From Clostridiales bacterium (GTDB taxonomy: Bacteria > Bacillota > Clostridia > Lachnospirales > Lachnospiraceae): a stretch of 16,811 nt of DNA. Position numbers and translations under genes: made by a program. The number at the start of each line of letters is the position of its first letter. The first letter of the stretch is position 1. Shown here one piece after another: positions 1 through 6,815 of the stretch. The stretch spans positions 1 through 16,811 of the forward strand of contig JAATEU010000183.1 of NCBI GenBank assembly GCA_015655565.1. Reading direction: 5' to 3'. The notes below the pieces were generated by a model. It saw nothing but the letters and a program-made list of their open reading frames with translations, ran no database searches and was not told the DNA's origin.

Positions 1-1421
1 TGAAAGCCGGAGTTGATATCAGCTTATGGGATACGGGATTTACAAAACTGGAAGAAGCGCTTGCCCGTGGTTTGGTTACCGTAGAAGATATTGATAAAGC
101 AGTATTTCGTGTCCTTACCCTGAAATTTGAACTGGGGCTTTTCGATAATCCCTATATAGAAGAAAATGATTTCTGGACAGGGTATACTTGTAAGAAATAT
201 CCCGAAGCGCTTATGCTGGCCAGGGAATCCGTCATTTTACTAAAGAATGATAACCATACGCTTCCCCTTAATACCAAAAAGCTTCGTTCTGTTGCGGTGA
301 TTGGACCAAATGCAGATGAGTTATATCATCAGTTAGGGGATTATACCCCTCCGGTTAATAAGGAGGAAGGAGTTACGGTTTTAAAAGGTATTAAGGACTA
401 TATCAGGAAAAGTACGGATTCGGTTGAAGTTAAATATTGCAGAGGCTGTGGCCTGTTTCAGGAAACAGAAGAGGGGATAAAGGAGGCGGCAGATCTTGCA
501 GCTTCCTGTGACTGTACAATTTTAGTACTTGGCGGTTCCTCAAGCCGTTTTGGCGGGGCAGATTTTGATGCCAACGGAGCGGCCTTAACAGGCGGAAACG
601 TTAATATGGACTGCGGAGAAGGCGTTGACAGCGCAGATTTAAACCTCCCGGGATTGCAAAATAAGCTGGCGGAGGCCGTATATAAAACCGGACGTCCGGT
701 AATAACGGTTTTAATCCAGGGGCGGCCTTATTCTGTTACGGAGGTTGTAAAACATTCCGATTCCGTTTTATGTGCTTTTTATCCCGGCATGGCGGGGGGA
801 CAGGCCATTGCGGAGATTTTATTTGGGGAAATCAGTCCTTCCGGTCATCTTCCGGTTTCCATTCCAAGACATGCGGGCCAAATACCGGTTTATTATAATT
901 ATAAGAATTCTTATGCCGGTATGAATTATTATGATATGGAAAAAACACCGTTATATGCCTTCGGTTACGGATTAAGCTATACGGAATTTCTTTATAAGGA
1001 TGTTGAACTGAAATATATTCCTTTTGATTCTGACCGGAAATATAATAAGAATAAAGGGAAGGAAAGCAGTGAAGCGGATGGTAATTCATATCGATTTTAT
1101 TCCTGTGACCTGCATCATGGAGAAATCCGGATACAGTTTCATATTACCAATACCGGTGATTATGATTGCTATTCCGTCCCGCAGCTTTATATAAAAGATT
1201 TACAGGCCAGTACCGTACCCAGGGTAAGGGAGTTAAAAGCATTTAATAAGGTGTGGGTTCCGAAAGGGGAAACAAGGACTTGTATCCTATGCTTAAATGA
1301 AGAAAAACTGTCCGTATGGAATGACGAAATGCAGTTTATTGCCGAACCGGGAGAATTCAGGTTAATACTGTCGGATGGCAGCAAGGATATATGGACCGTT
1401 ATTTTATACCTGGATCGATAG
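1..1421 (+). CDS. Glycoside hydrolase family 3 beta-glucosidase/beta-xylosidase, C-terminal part (5' end outside window)
   Basis: The reading frame is open from base 3 (KAGVDISLWDTG...) through the left edge to TAG at 1419-1421, so the true start is outside. Visible parts are the end of the GH3 barrel domain (the GLFDNPY segment near 141-158 is typical) and the alpha/beta sandwich domain beginning at the VAVIGPNAD motif (about 291-317). The loop GEGVDSADLNLPG (about 615-653) corresponds to the family's acid/base region, with Glu at 618-620 as candidate. A fibronectin III-like C-terminal domain follows (about 1120-1420; VPRVRELKAF). The catalytic aspartate lies in the missing N-terminal half. 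GH3 enzymes release terminal beta-glucose or beta-xylose from oligosaccharides. No signal peptide can be judged, so location is unknown. It precedes a LacI regulator and a sugar transporter, which fits carbohydrate use. Glucosidase versus xylosidase cannot be decided here. Confidence 0.9.
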   Translation, partial: KAGVDISLWDTGFTKLEEALARGLVTVEDIDKAVFRVLTLKFELGLFDNPYIEENDFWTGYTCKKYPEALMLARESVILLKNDNHTLPLNTKKLRSVAVIGPNADELYHQLGDYTPPVNKEEGVTVLKGIKDYIRKSTDSVEVKYCRGCGLFQETEEGIKEAADLAASCDCTILVLGGSSSRFGGADFDANGAALTGGNVNMDCGEGVDSADLNLPGLQNKLAEAVYKTGRPVITVLIQGRPYSVTEVVKHSDSVLCAFYPGMAGGQAIAEILFGEISPSGHLPVSIPRHAGQIPVYYNYKNSYAGMNYYDMEKTPLYAFGYGLSYTEFLYKDVELKYIPFDSDRKYNKNKGKESSEADGNSYRFYSCDLHHGEIRIQFHITNTGDYDCYSVPQLYIKDLQASTVPRVRELKAFNKVWVPKGETRTCILCLNEEKLSVWNDEMQFIAEPGEFRLILSDGSKDIWTVILYLDR

Positions 1422-1484
1422 AGAAATCAGACGGAAAAAGAGGCTGAAACAAATTGGTATAAAGCAAACTGAATATTGAAGGAG

Positions 1485-1539
1485 AATCAAAATAAATATT
1501 AAGGATAAAAAGGCAGTTTTCTCAGGCAATGTCATTTAG
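1485..1539 (+). pseudogene. Possible remnant of a gene start (ribosome site without ATG)
   Basis: A good Shine-Dalgarno run (GAAGGAGA, about 1478-1485) is followed at the usual distance by ATA at 1492-1494 instead of ATG. The frame then reads N-I-K-D-K-K-A-V-F-S-G-N-V-I and stops at TAG 1537-1539. It could be the stub of a lost downstream gene of the GH3 operon, or chance. The peptide is not recognised. Confidence 0.2.
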
Positions 1540-1554
1540 TTAATATAAAATATA

Positions 1555-1597
1555 TCGCAAAACAGTCTTATACTTTTATAATCCGCTTGTTTTGCGA
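1555..1597. promoter_or_regulatory. Perfect 10-bp inverted repeat upstream of the LacI-family gene
   Basis: TCGCAAAACA at 1555-1564 and TGTTTTGCGA at 1588-1597 are exact reverse complements separated by 23 bases. A TATAAT hexamer (1577-1582) lies in the loop, but no fitting -35 box was found. There is no T-run after the right arm, so this is not a standard terminator. It may be a regulatory dyad or an RNA stem at the end of the GH3 transcript. Confidence 0.4.
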
Positions 1598-1641
1598 CAT
1601 ATCATCATCCTGATGAATGATACAGAATTGAGGATAAAGAT

Positions 1642-1670
1642 TTGACATTATAGGGTATTTATGCTACATT
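1642..1670 (+). promoter_or_regulatory. Sigma-A promoter of the LacI-family gene
   Basis: TTGACA at 1642-1647, a 17-base spacer and TACATT at 1665-1670, with an extended -10 TGC at 1662-1664. It lies about 48 bases ahead of the start codon at 1718. Confidence 0.75.
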
Positions 1671-1717
1671 AACTCTAGAAAAAATCTGGTAATTAAAATT
1701 TTCCAGGGGAGAATATA

Positions 1718-2743
1718 ATGATAACAATTAAAGAACTGGCCGACATACTTGGTATGAGTACTACAACCGTTTCAAACGTTATACATGGAAAGACAAAGGA
1801 AGTTTCGGAAGAAACCTGTAAGATAGTTGAAAAAGCACTTGAAAAATATAACTATGTTCCTAACATGAATGCAAGAAATCTTGCCAGCAGATCCTCCAAA
1901 ATCATAGGTGTTGCTATTAAAGAGCTTCATGGAAAGTATAAGAATGTGCTGGCTGACCAATATATGGGTGAGCTGGCCGGTGCCATAGAGAAAGAGCTTC
2001 GGAGGAAAGATTACTTTATGATAATATATATTTCCGATAATGTTCTTGAGATAGTAAAGCAGGTATCAAGCTGGACATTTGACGGTTTGATTCTTTGCAA
2101 TGTTTCCACAGAGGATGCCGGGATTGTCTGTGATAAAATTAAAAAACCTTCCGCTTTTATTGATGTATATTTAGAAGAGTTTGGCAGTAACTTCATCAAT
2201 ATCGGTCTTGAAGATGAGGAAGGCCTTTATAAGGTTACAAAGTATCTTATTCAATGCGGCCATACTCACATCGCATTTATTGCAGATAATGATGCAGGAG
2301 TGGATCATTATAGGTACTTAGGGTATAAGCGGGCCATGTTAGAAGAAGGTTTATATCAGTCAGAGGAAGCTCACATCATCGTTAATCCGGCAGAAAACTG
2401 GATGGAGCAAGTGGCGGTTTTAACATCAGCCAAAGGAGGGAAATACACTGCTCTGGCATATGCGTCGGATTATTATGCAGTGACATCCATGAATTATATG
2501 ATGGATGCCGGTATGAAAATTCCTGAAGATATATCTGTAACAGGATTTGATGATAACAATTTATCAAAATTAATCAGGCCAAAGCTTACTACCGTTCATC
2601 AGGATGTTGAACAAAAAGCCATAGTTGCCGTAAAACAACTGTTAAATATGATTAAAGGCTATCCGACAGAAAGAAAGGAGTATATTGTTCCGGTAAGCAT
2701 TGTTATAAGAGACAGTGTTGCAGTTCTTAAGAATAACCGATAA
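1718..2743 (+). CDS. LacI/GalR-family transcriptional regulator
   Basis: A 341-residue protein of normal family length. The N-terminus is a classic LacI helix-turn-helix (residues 2-22, ITIKELADILGMSTTTVSNVI), followed by the hinge-helix segment (about 48-62, YVPNMNARNLASRSS). A periplasmic-binding-protein-like effector domain follows from about residue 60 (SKIIGVAI...) to the end, including the typical VTGFDDNNLSKLIRPKLTTVHQD region. The start is set by GGGGAGA at 1706-1712, five bases before ATG. It has its own promoter and a terminator at 2814-2858. Its likely target is the transporter operon beginning at 3304, whose promoter carries a LacI-type palindrome at 3253-3270. The inducer is unknown; an alpha-glucoside is inferred from the downstream enzyme. 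Family assignment is secure, and target assignment is inference. Confidence 0.93.
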   Translation: MITIKELADILGMSTTTVSNVIHGKTKEVSEETCKIVEKALEKYNYVPNMNARNLASRSSKIIGVAIKELHGKYKNVLADQYMGELAGAIEKELRRKDYFMIIYISDNVLEIVKQVSSWTFDGLILCNVSTEDAGIVCDKIKKPSAFIDVYLEEFGSNFINIGLEDEEGLYKVTKYLIQCGHTHIAFIADNDAGVDHYRYLGYKRAMLEEGLYQSEEAHIIVNPAENWMEQVAVLTSAKGGKYTALAYASDYYAVTSMNYMMDAGMKIPEDISVTGFDDNNLSKLIRPKLTTVHQDVEQKAIVAVKQLLNMIKGYPTERKEYIVPVSIVIRDSVAVLKNNR

Positions 2744-2813
2744 GAAATTAACAGTAAAATAATTCTTTTTGCTCAGATTTTATATGAAAGATTATGATAA
2801 ATTTAATTCTAAT

Positions 2814-2858
2814 AAGCTGTCCATATTAACCTGTATTGGGAGATGGATAGCTTTTTTT
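2814..2858 (+). terminator. Rho-independent terminator after the LacI-family gene
   Basis: AAGCTGTCCAT (2814-2824) pairs with ATGGATAGCTT (2843-2853) with a single G-U, loop of 18, and the T-run continues to 2858. Confidence 0.8.
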
Positions 2859-2939
2859 CATTCCATCAGTATGCCTGTCCTGTACTTTGACAGGCTCAAA
2901 TAAAGATGGTGAATATAAGTATGTCAATTTGTATCTATT

Positions 2940-3075
2940 CAGCCGCCAGTACCGCGAGGTGTTTTGCAACGCAAAACCTGAGGGATTCAGCGCGAAATCA
3001 CACGGTTTTTGTGTGATTTGTGTGTATAGCCGTAACTCTCATGAGGTACGACTAATAGTTGCGTCATTTTTTACA
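2940..3075. repeat. Multi-hairpin element, probably a dispersed non-coding repeat
   Basis: Higher in GC than its flanks and packed with inverted repeats: GTTTTGC/GCAAAAC (2961-2967 and 2971-2977), CTGA/TCAG (2978-2981 and 2987-2990), a perfect 9-bp stem AAATCACAC/GTGTGATTT (2995-3003 and 3011-3019) and the palindrome CTCATGAG (3038-3045). GTACC at 2949-2953 can pair with GGTAC at 3045-3049 and close the structure. There is no convincing coding sequence. It may be a dispersed palindromic repeat or an unknown RNA. Copy number cannot be seen from one window. Confidence 0.5.
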
Positions 3076-3209
3076 TGAATCGCCGACAGAATCCAAAACA
3101 GGGAACAAAAGTTATGGTTAATGACAAAACAACAAAAGCGGCAACTGTTTATTGAGGTGAAAATATATAATATATAACAAAATAATATAAAATAAATGTG
3201 CAATAATAC

Positions 3210-3238
3210 TTGACATTAATAATAATATATATTAACAT
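3210..3238 (+). promoter_or_regulatory. Sigma-A promoter of the sugar transporter operon
   Basis: TTGACA at 3210-3215, 17-base spacer, TAACAT at 3233-3238. Expected transcription start near 3245, about 60 bases before the binding-protein gene. Confidence 0.75.
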
Positions 3239-3252
3239 GTAAAATATATTAA

Positions 3253-3270
3253 ACCTTATGCGCAAAAGGT
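3253..3270. promoter_or_regulatory. Putative LacI-family operator
   Basis: ACCTTATGCGCAAAAGGT is an 18-bp palindrome centred on CG with only one mismatched pair (8 of 9 pairs complementary). A central CG is characteristic of LacI-family operators. It lies about 8-25 bases after the predicted transcription start, a classic repression position, and the adjacent gene encodes a LacI-family protein. Confidence 0.65.
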
Positions 3271-3303
3271 AAGATATAAAATCATCAAAATGAAAGGAGA
3301 GAG

Positions 3304-4665
3304 ATGAAAATGATAAAATGGAAAAAAATTGTGGCTATAGCGATTGCTGCGGTTATGACATTATCTTTAACAGCATGTGGCTCGAATACATCATCATCCG
3401 ATAATACGGCTGATAATACCGCCTCAGGGACGGAGGTTTCTGATTCATCTGCAGAGAGTACTGCTGCTGAATCATCCACTGAAAGCGGCGGAGGGGAGAT
3501 ACGTCTTGTAAACGGTAAAATTGAAATTGATGAACAGCTGAAAACTTATGCTGAAAAGTATGAAGAGAAAACTGGTGTAAAGGTAAATATAGAATCCCTT
3601 GGAGGAGGCGTAGATATCAGCGGTACATTAAAAGGATATCTGGCTGCCGGCAATATGCCCGACATGTATGTATTTGGAGGTGAAGGCGATTACAATACAT
3701 GGAAAGATTATATGGCTGACTTAAGTGATCAACCTTGGGTATCTGACACGGATGTAGCTTACAAGACCTCGGATGGTAAGGTGGTTGGATTCCCTTATGC
3801 AGTTGAGGGCTATGGTATTACTTACAATGCGGACATTCTTGAAAAGGCAGGTGTTGATCCTGCATCTTTAACCAATATCAATGCATACAAAGAAGCTTTT
3901 GAGAAAATCGACAGCATGAAGAGTGTTCTGGGAATCACTGCTGTTTGTTCTGTTGCCGCTGAATCCGGACAGATGTACTGGTCAACCGGAAACCATATCT
4001 TTGGTTCTTATCTGGCACAGGGATTGGATCGCAGCGATACAACCTATATTGATATGCTGAAAAAAGGTGAAACAGATACGGACCGTATGACCCAGTTTGC
4101 CGACTTTTTGGAATTGTTATTCCAGTATGCCGATAAGAATACATTGATTTCTGGTACATATGATGACCAACTGGCATTATGGGCACAGGGAAAGACTGCT
4201 TTTATTACACAAGGCAACTGGATTGATCCATCCCTGCCTGATTATAACGTAAGTTTTGACAGCGGTATTGCTCCGCTGGCAATCATGGAAGAAGACACAG
4301 ACGGGATTTTGGCAGATGCTCCGTCATGGTGGGCAGTATATAATGAAGGCGGGAATAAACAGCTTTGCTACGATTTCATGAACAGTCTTGCATCAACGGA
4401 AGAAGGTGCAGAATGCCTTGTAACCGATTGCGGAATGATTTCTCCTTTCGCATCAACTATGGTTGAACCGACAACCCCTCTGGCAGTCAGTTTGATGGGA
4501 TGGGTTAAGGCAGGTAAGACTTACTCCTGGCAGTGGTCAAAGATGCCTGAAGGTATTGCCCTGAACGCAACCGGTGTTATATTCGAATCCTTTGCTAAAG
4601 GAGATATTGACAAGGAACAGTTTGTTACCATGATGGGTACTGCAGTTTCTGACTATGCTAAATAA
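3304..4665 (+). CDS. ABC transporter sugar-binding lipoprotein (family 1 solute-binding protein)
   Basis: A 453-residue lipoprotein that captures sugar outside the membrane for the two downstream permeases. A basic N-terminus and hydrophobic stretch (residues 8-24) end in the lipobox LTAC with Cys25. A Ser/Thr/Asp/Glu-rich linker follows (about 26-62), then a binding-protein fold of the kind used for oligosaccharides (segments such as YAEKYEEKTGVKVN and VGFPYAVEGYGITYN). Near-terminal Trp-rich stretches (SWWAVYNEGG, YSWQWSKMP) could stack on sugar rings. The ribosome site AAAGGAGAG at 3293-3301 is very close to ATG 3304; ATG 3310 is better spaced, so the protein may start two residues later. 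It is the first gene of the operon, behind a promoter and LacI-type operator. Substrate is inferred only from context, probably alpha-linked gluco-oligosaccharides. Confidence 0.92.
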   Translation: MKMIKWKKIVAIAIAAVMTLSLTACGSNTSSSDNTADNTASGTEVSDSSAESTAAESSTESGGGEIRLVNGKIEIDEQLKTYAEKYEEKTGVKVNIESLGGGVDISGTLKGYLAAGNMPDMYVFGGEGDYNTWKDYMADLSDQPWVSDTDVAYKTSDGKVVGFPYAVEGYGITYNADILEKAGVDPASLTNINAYKEAFEKIDSMKSVLGITAVCSVAAESGQMYWSTGNHIFGSYLAQGLDRSDTTYIDMLKKGETDTDRMTQFADFLELLFQYADKNTLISGTYDDQLALWAQGKTAFITQGNWIDPSLPDYNVSFDSGIAPLAIMEEDTDGILADAPSWWAVYNEGGNKQLCYDFMNSLASTEEGAECLVTDCGMISPFASTMVEPTTPLAVSLMGWVKAGKTYSWQWSKMPEGIALNATGVIFESFAKGDIDKEQFVTMMGTAVSDYAK

Positions 4666-4685
4666 TAAATGCCGTAATAAAATAT

Positions 4686-4716
4686 AAACAGGCGGCTTAT
4701 AGAGGCCGCCTGTTTT
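4686..4716 (+). terminator. Attenuating hairpin between binding-protein and permease genes
   Basis: AAACAGGCGGC (4686-4696) and GCCGCCTGTTT (4705-4715) are perfectly complementary over 11 bp with an 8-base loop. Only a short T-run follows. Such a partial terminator or 3'-end protector usually keeps binding-protein mRNA more abundant than permease mRNA. Confidence 0.7.
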
Positions 4717-4744
4717 GTAAAGAAGCCACGGACAGGAGGAAAAA

Positions 4745-5797
4745 GTGAAGGCAGGAAAAAAAGATTATTTGTATAAGATTATTTGCATAGTTACCATAGC
4801 TGCAGGAATAGCCGCAATCGTGTCCGCATTGATTTTGGATTTTTCAGGCAGCAAAAGCAATATCCGCGGCCCAATGCTCCTGATAGGCATGACTGCATTG
4901 ATTTTTGGCATCTTCCGGCTGCCATGTAAGAAACACAGGCAGTTAATTAATATTGTATTTTTATTCCCGCTGGTATTTGCATTTACTGTCACTGTAATAA
5001 TACCGTTTATGTTGGGTATCTTCTATTCCCTGACTGACTGGAACGGAATCAAGTTTACACAATTCTTAGGACTTAAAAATTATATCGATATGTTTTCTTC
5101 AATGGATTATGTCTATTCCTTTGTAATTACAGTAATATTTACAGTGTGTAATATGCTTTTGGTAAACCTGCTTGCTTTTATGCTTGCTTTATTATGCACT
5201 TCAAAGGTCAGGGGCAGAAACTTTTATAGAGCGGCATACTTCGTACCTAATCTTATCGGAGGTATTGTTTTAGGCTATGTATGGCAGTTTATTTTCAATA
5301 AGGTATTTATCATCCTTATTCCGGGCAGCTTATCAATGCTTGCAGATGCAAACCTTGCACTGGTTGCTATTCTTATGGTAAGTACATGGCAGTATGCCGG
5401 TTATATAATGATGATTTATGTTACCGGAATTCAGAGCGTGCCAAAGGATATATTAGAGGCGTCTAATGTAGACGGTGCCAACGGATTTCAGACATTGCGC
5501 AAAATAAAAGTGCCCATGATTGCCAATACATTCACGGTATGTATTTTTTTGACCCTCGTTAATTCATTCAAACAATTTGATCTTAATTTTGCCATCACGA
5601 ATGGTGCCCCCAGCCGTATTTTAAATGGAAAGGCGATTCAGGCTACTGAATTCCTGGCCCTTAACATCTATAAGACAGCAATTTCAAAAAATGAATATGC
5701 ATTAGGCCAGACTAAGGGTTTGGTATTCTTTATTATACTTGCAATTATTTCATTGACCCAGGTAACAATAAGAAAAAAGAAGGAGGTAGAATTGTAA
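4745..5797 (+). CDS. ABC sugar transporter permease (MalF/UgpA type) with two extra N-terminal helices
   Basis: A 350-residue membrane protein that forms half of the transport channel. The start is GTG at 4745, set by AGGAGGA at 4734-4740. The core contains six predicted helices beginning near residue 73 (IVFLFPLVFAFTVTVIIP). It has the EAA-loop signature EASNVDGANGFQTLRKIKVPM (about residues 238-258) that contacts the ATPase. Ahead of the core are two additional hydrophobic helices (about 11-30 and 42-59), making it some 60 residues longer than common sugar permeases of this class. Its TAA overlaps the next gene's ATG by one base (TAATG), so the two permeases are translationally coupled. No ATPase is encoded in the operon. 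Confidence 0.9.
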   Translation: MKAGKKDYLYKIICIVTIAAGIAAIVSALILDFSGSKSNIRGPMLLIGMTALIFGIFRLPCKKHRQLINIVFLFPLVFAFTVTVIIPFMLGIFYSLTDWNGIKFTQFLGLKNYIDMFSSMDYVYSFVITVIFTVCNMLLVNLLAFMLALLCTSKVRGRNFYRAAYFVPNLIGGIVLGYVWQFIFNKVFIILIPGSLSMLADANLALVAILMVSTWQYAGYIMMIYVTGIQSVPKDILEASNVDGANGFQTLRKIKVPMIANTFTVCIFLTLVNSFKQFDLNFAITNGAPSRILNGKAIQATEFLALNIYKTAISKNEYALGQTKGLVFFIILAIISLTQVTIRKKKEVEL

Positions 5798-6654
5798 TGA
5801 AAGCAGAAAGAGGAAGAACCATAGCTGCAGAAATTATCTGCATAATTTTATCAATAATTATTTTATTTCCTTTCTTCCTGGTAGTGGTAAACGCAGCTAA
5901 GAAAAGTGCTGATATAATAATCAATCCTATCAGCATTCCTGCTAAATGGTCGCATATTTTTTCAAATATCGTACAGGTTATTAATAACCAGAATTTTAGT
6001 TACTGGAACTCTTTTTTTAGTTCTGTGATTATTACTGTAATATCGCTTACGCTGCTGTCTTTGTTCTCCAGTATGGCTGCCTGGGTTTTAGTACGTAATA
6101 AAACGAAATGGTCCGATATAGTATTTATGCTGTTCGTCTCCGCTATGGTTATACCATTTCAGGTAGTTATGCTTCCGTTACTGTCTACCTTCAGGAGAAT
6201 TTCCGAATTTACGGGTATAAATATGCTGCAGAGTTACCAAGGTATTATTTTTGCATATATGGGATTTGGCGGATCTTTGTCCATATTCATCATCCATGGT
6301 TTTATTAAGGGGATCCCGTATGAGCTGGAGGAAGCAGCCCGTATTGATGGAAGCAGCCCGGAAGGAACATTTTTTCGTATTATCTTCCCGTTGCTTAAAC
6401 CGGTTCATGTAACCGTTTTAATATTAAACGGCATATGGGTATGGAACGATTATCTGCTTCCGTCACTTATGCTTGGACTGAATGGAAAAATCAAAACATT
6501 ACCCGTAGCGGTAACCAGCTTTGTGGGTTCTTATGTAAAACAATGGGATTTAATTCTGACAGCGGCTCTGCTTGCCATGCTGCCTGTCATTATATTATTT
6601 TTATTTGCACAAAAACAGATTATTAAGGGTATGGTTGAAGGTGCTATAAAATAA
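5797..6654 (+). CDS. ABC sugar transporter permease (MalG/UgpE type)
   Basis: A 285-residue integral membrane protein, the second half of the channel. Helices are visible at about residues 12-32, 72-94, 107-127, 147-165, 205-225 and 255-275. The EAA motif ELEEAARIDGSSPEGTFFRI lies at about residues 176-195, the position typical of MalG-like partners. It starts at ATG 5797 inside the stop of the previous gene, with AGGAGGT at 5781-5787 within the end of that gene. Length and pattern are normal for the family. Confidence 0.92.
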   Translation: MKAERGRTIAAEIICIILSIIILFPFFLVVVNAAKKSADIIINPISIPAKWSHIFSNIVQVINNQNFSYWNSFFSSVIITVISLTLLSLFSSMAAWVLVRNKTKWSDIVFMLFVSAMVIPFQVVMLPLLSTFRRISEFTGINMLQSYQGIIFAYMGFGGSLSIFIIHGFIKGIPYELEEAARIDGSSPEGTFFRIIFPLLKPVHVTVLILNGIWVWNDYLLPSLMLGLNGKIKTLPVAVTSFVGSYVKQWDLILTAALLAMLPVIILFLFAQKQIIKGMVEGAIK

Positions 6655-6680
6655 TTGTTTTACCGGGAGCAATGCATTTC

Positions 6681-6802
6681 CGGATCATTCAATGGAAATT
6701 GAATATCCGAAAAGAGAATAGGTTGAAAAGAAAAACATTTTTCAACCGGCAAAAAGCACGGAGGGTGCTTTTCGCTCAGGATTTGTATGCCGCTGAAGCG
6801 GC
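6681..6802 (+). promoter_or_regulatory. Block of four consecutive hairpins between permease and glucosidase genes
   Basis: Four stems follow each other within 122 bases: (1) 6681-6709, a 12-bp stem with one bulged C and a GGAA (GNRA-type) tetraloop; (2) 6721-6747, GGTTGAAAA/TTTTCAACC; (3) 6752-6772, AAAAGCAC/GTGCTTTT with GGAGG in the loop; (4) 6789-6802, GCCGCT/AGCGGC. None has a proper T-tail. The last ends a few bases before the glucosidase ribosome site. It is probably an mRNA-processing, stability or translational-control region. Confidence 0.65.
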
Positions 6803-6815
6803 AGATGGAGTTATT

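Larger units (their letters stand above)
2859..3303. other. Long intergenic region: structured element, promoter and operator
   Basis: This gap holds a short hairpin (GCCTGTC 2873-2879 with GACAGGC 2889-2895, no T-run), the structured element at 2940-3075, and the promoter/operator at 3210-3270. A 63-codon frame at 2887-3078 begins with TTG, has no clear ribosome site and runs across the hairpins. It is not called as a gene. Confidence 0.7.

Noticed and set aside
2887..2919. Promoter TTGACA / TATAAG after the regulator gene
   Set aside because: The spacing of 21 bases is too long.
2887..3078. 63-residue + strand frame
   Set aside because: TTG start without ribosome site, laid across several hairpins of a structured element. 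Probably a chance frame of a repeat.
6672..6815. 48-residue N-terminal extension of the GH13 enzyme
   Set aside because: It would translate the four-hairpin block, has no family similarity, and ATG 6816 has a good ribosome site and matches the usual protein length.
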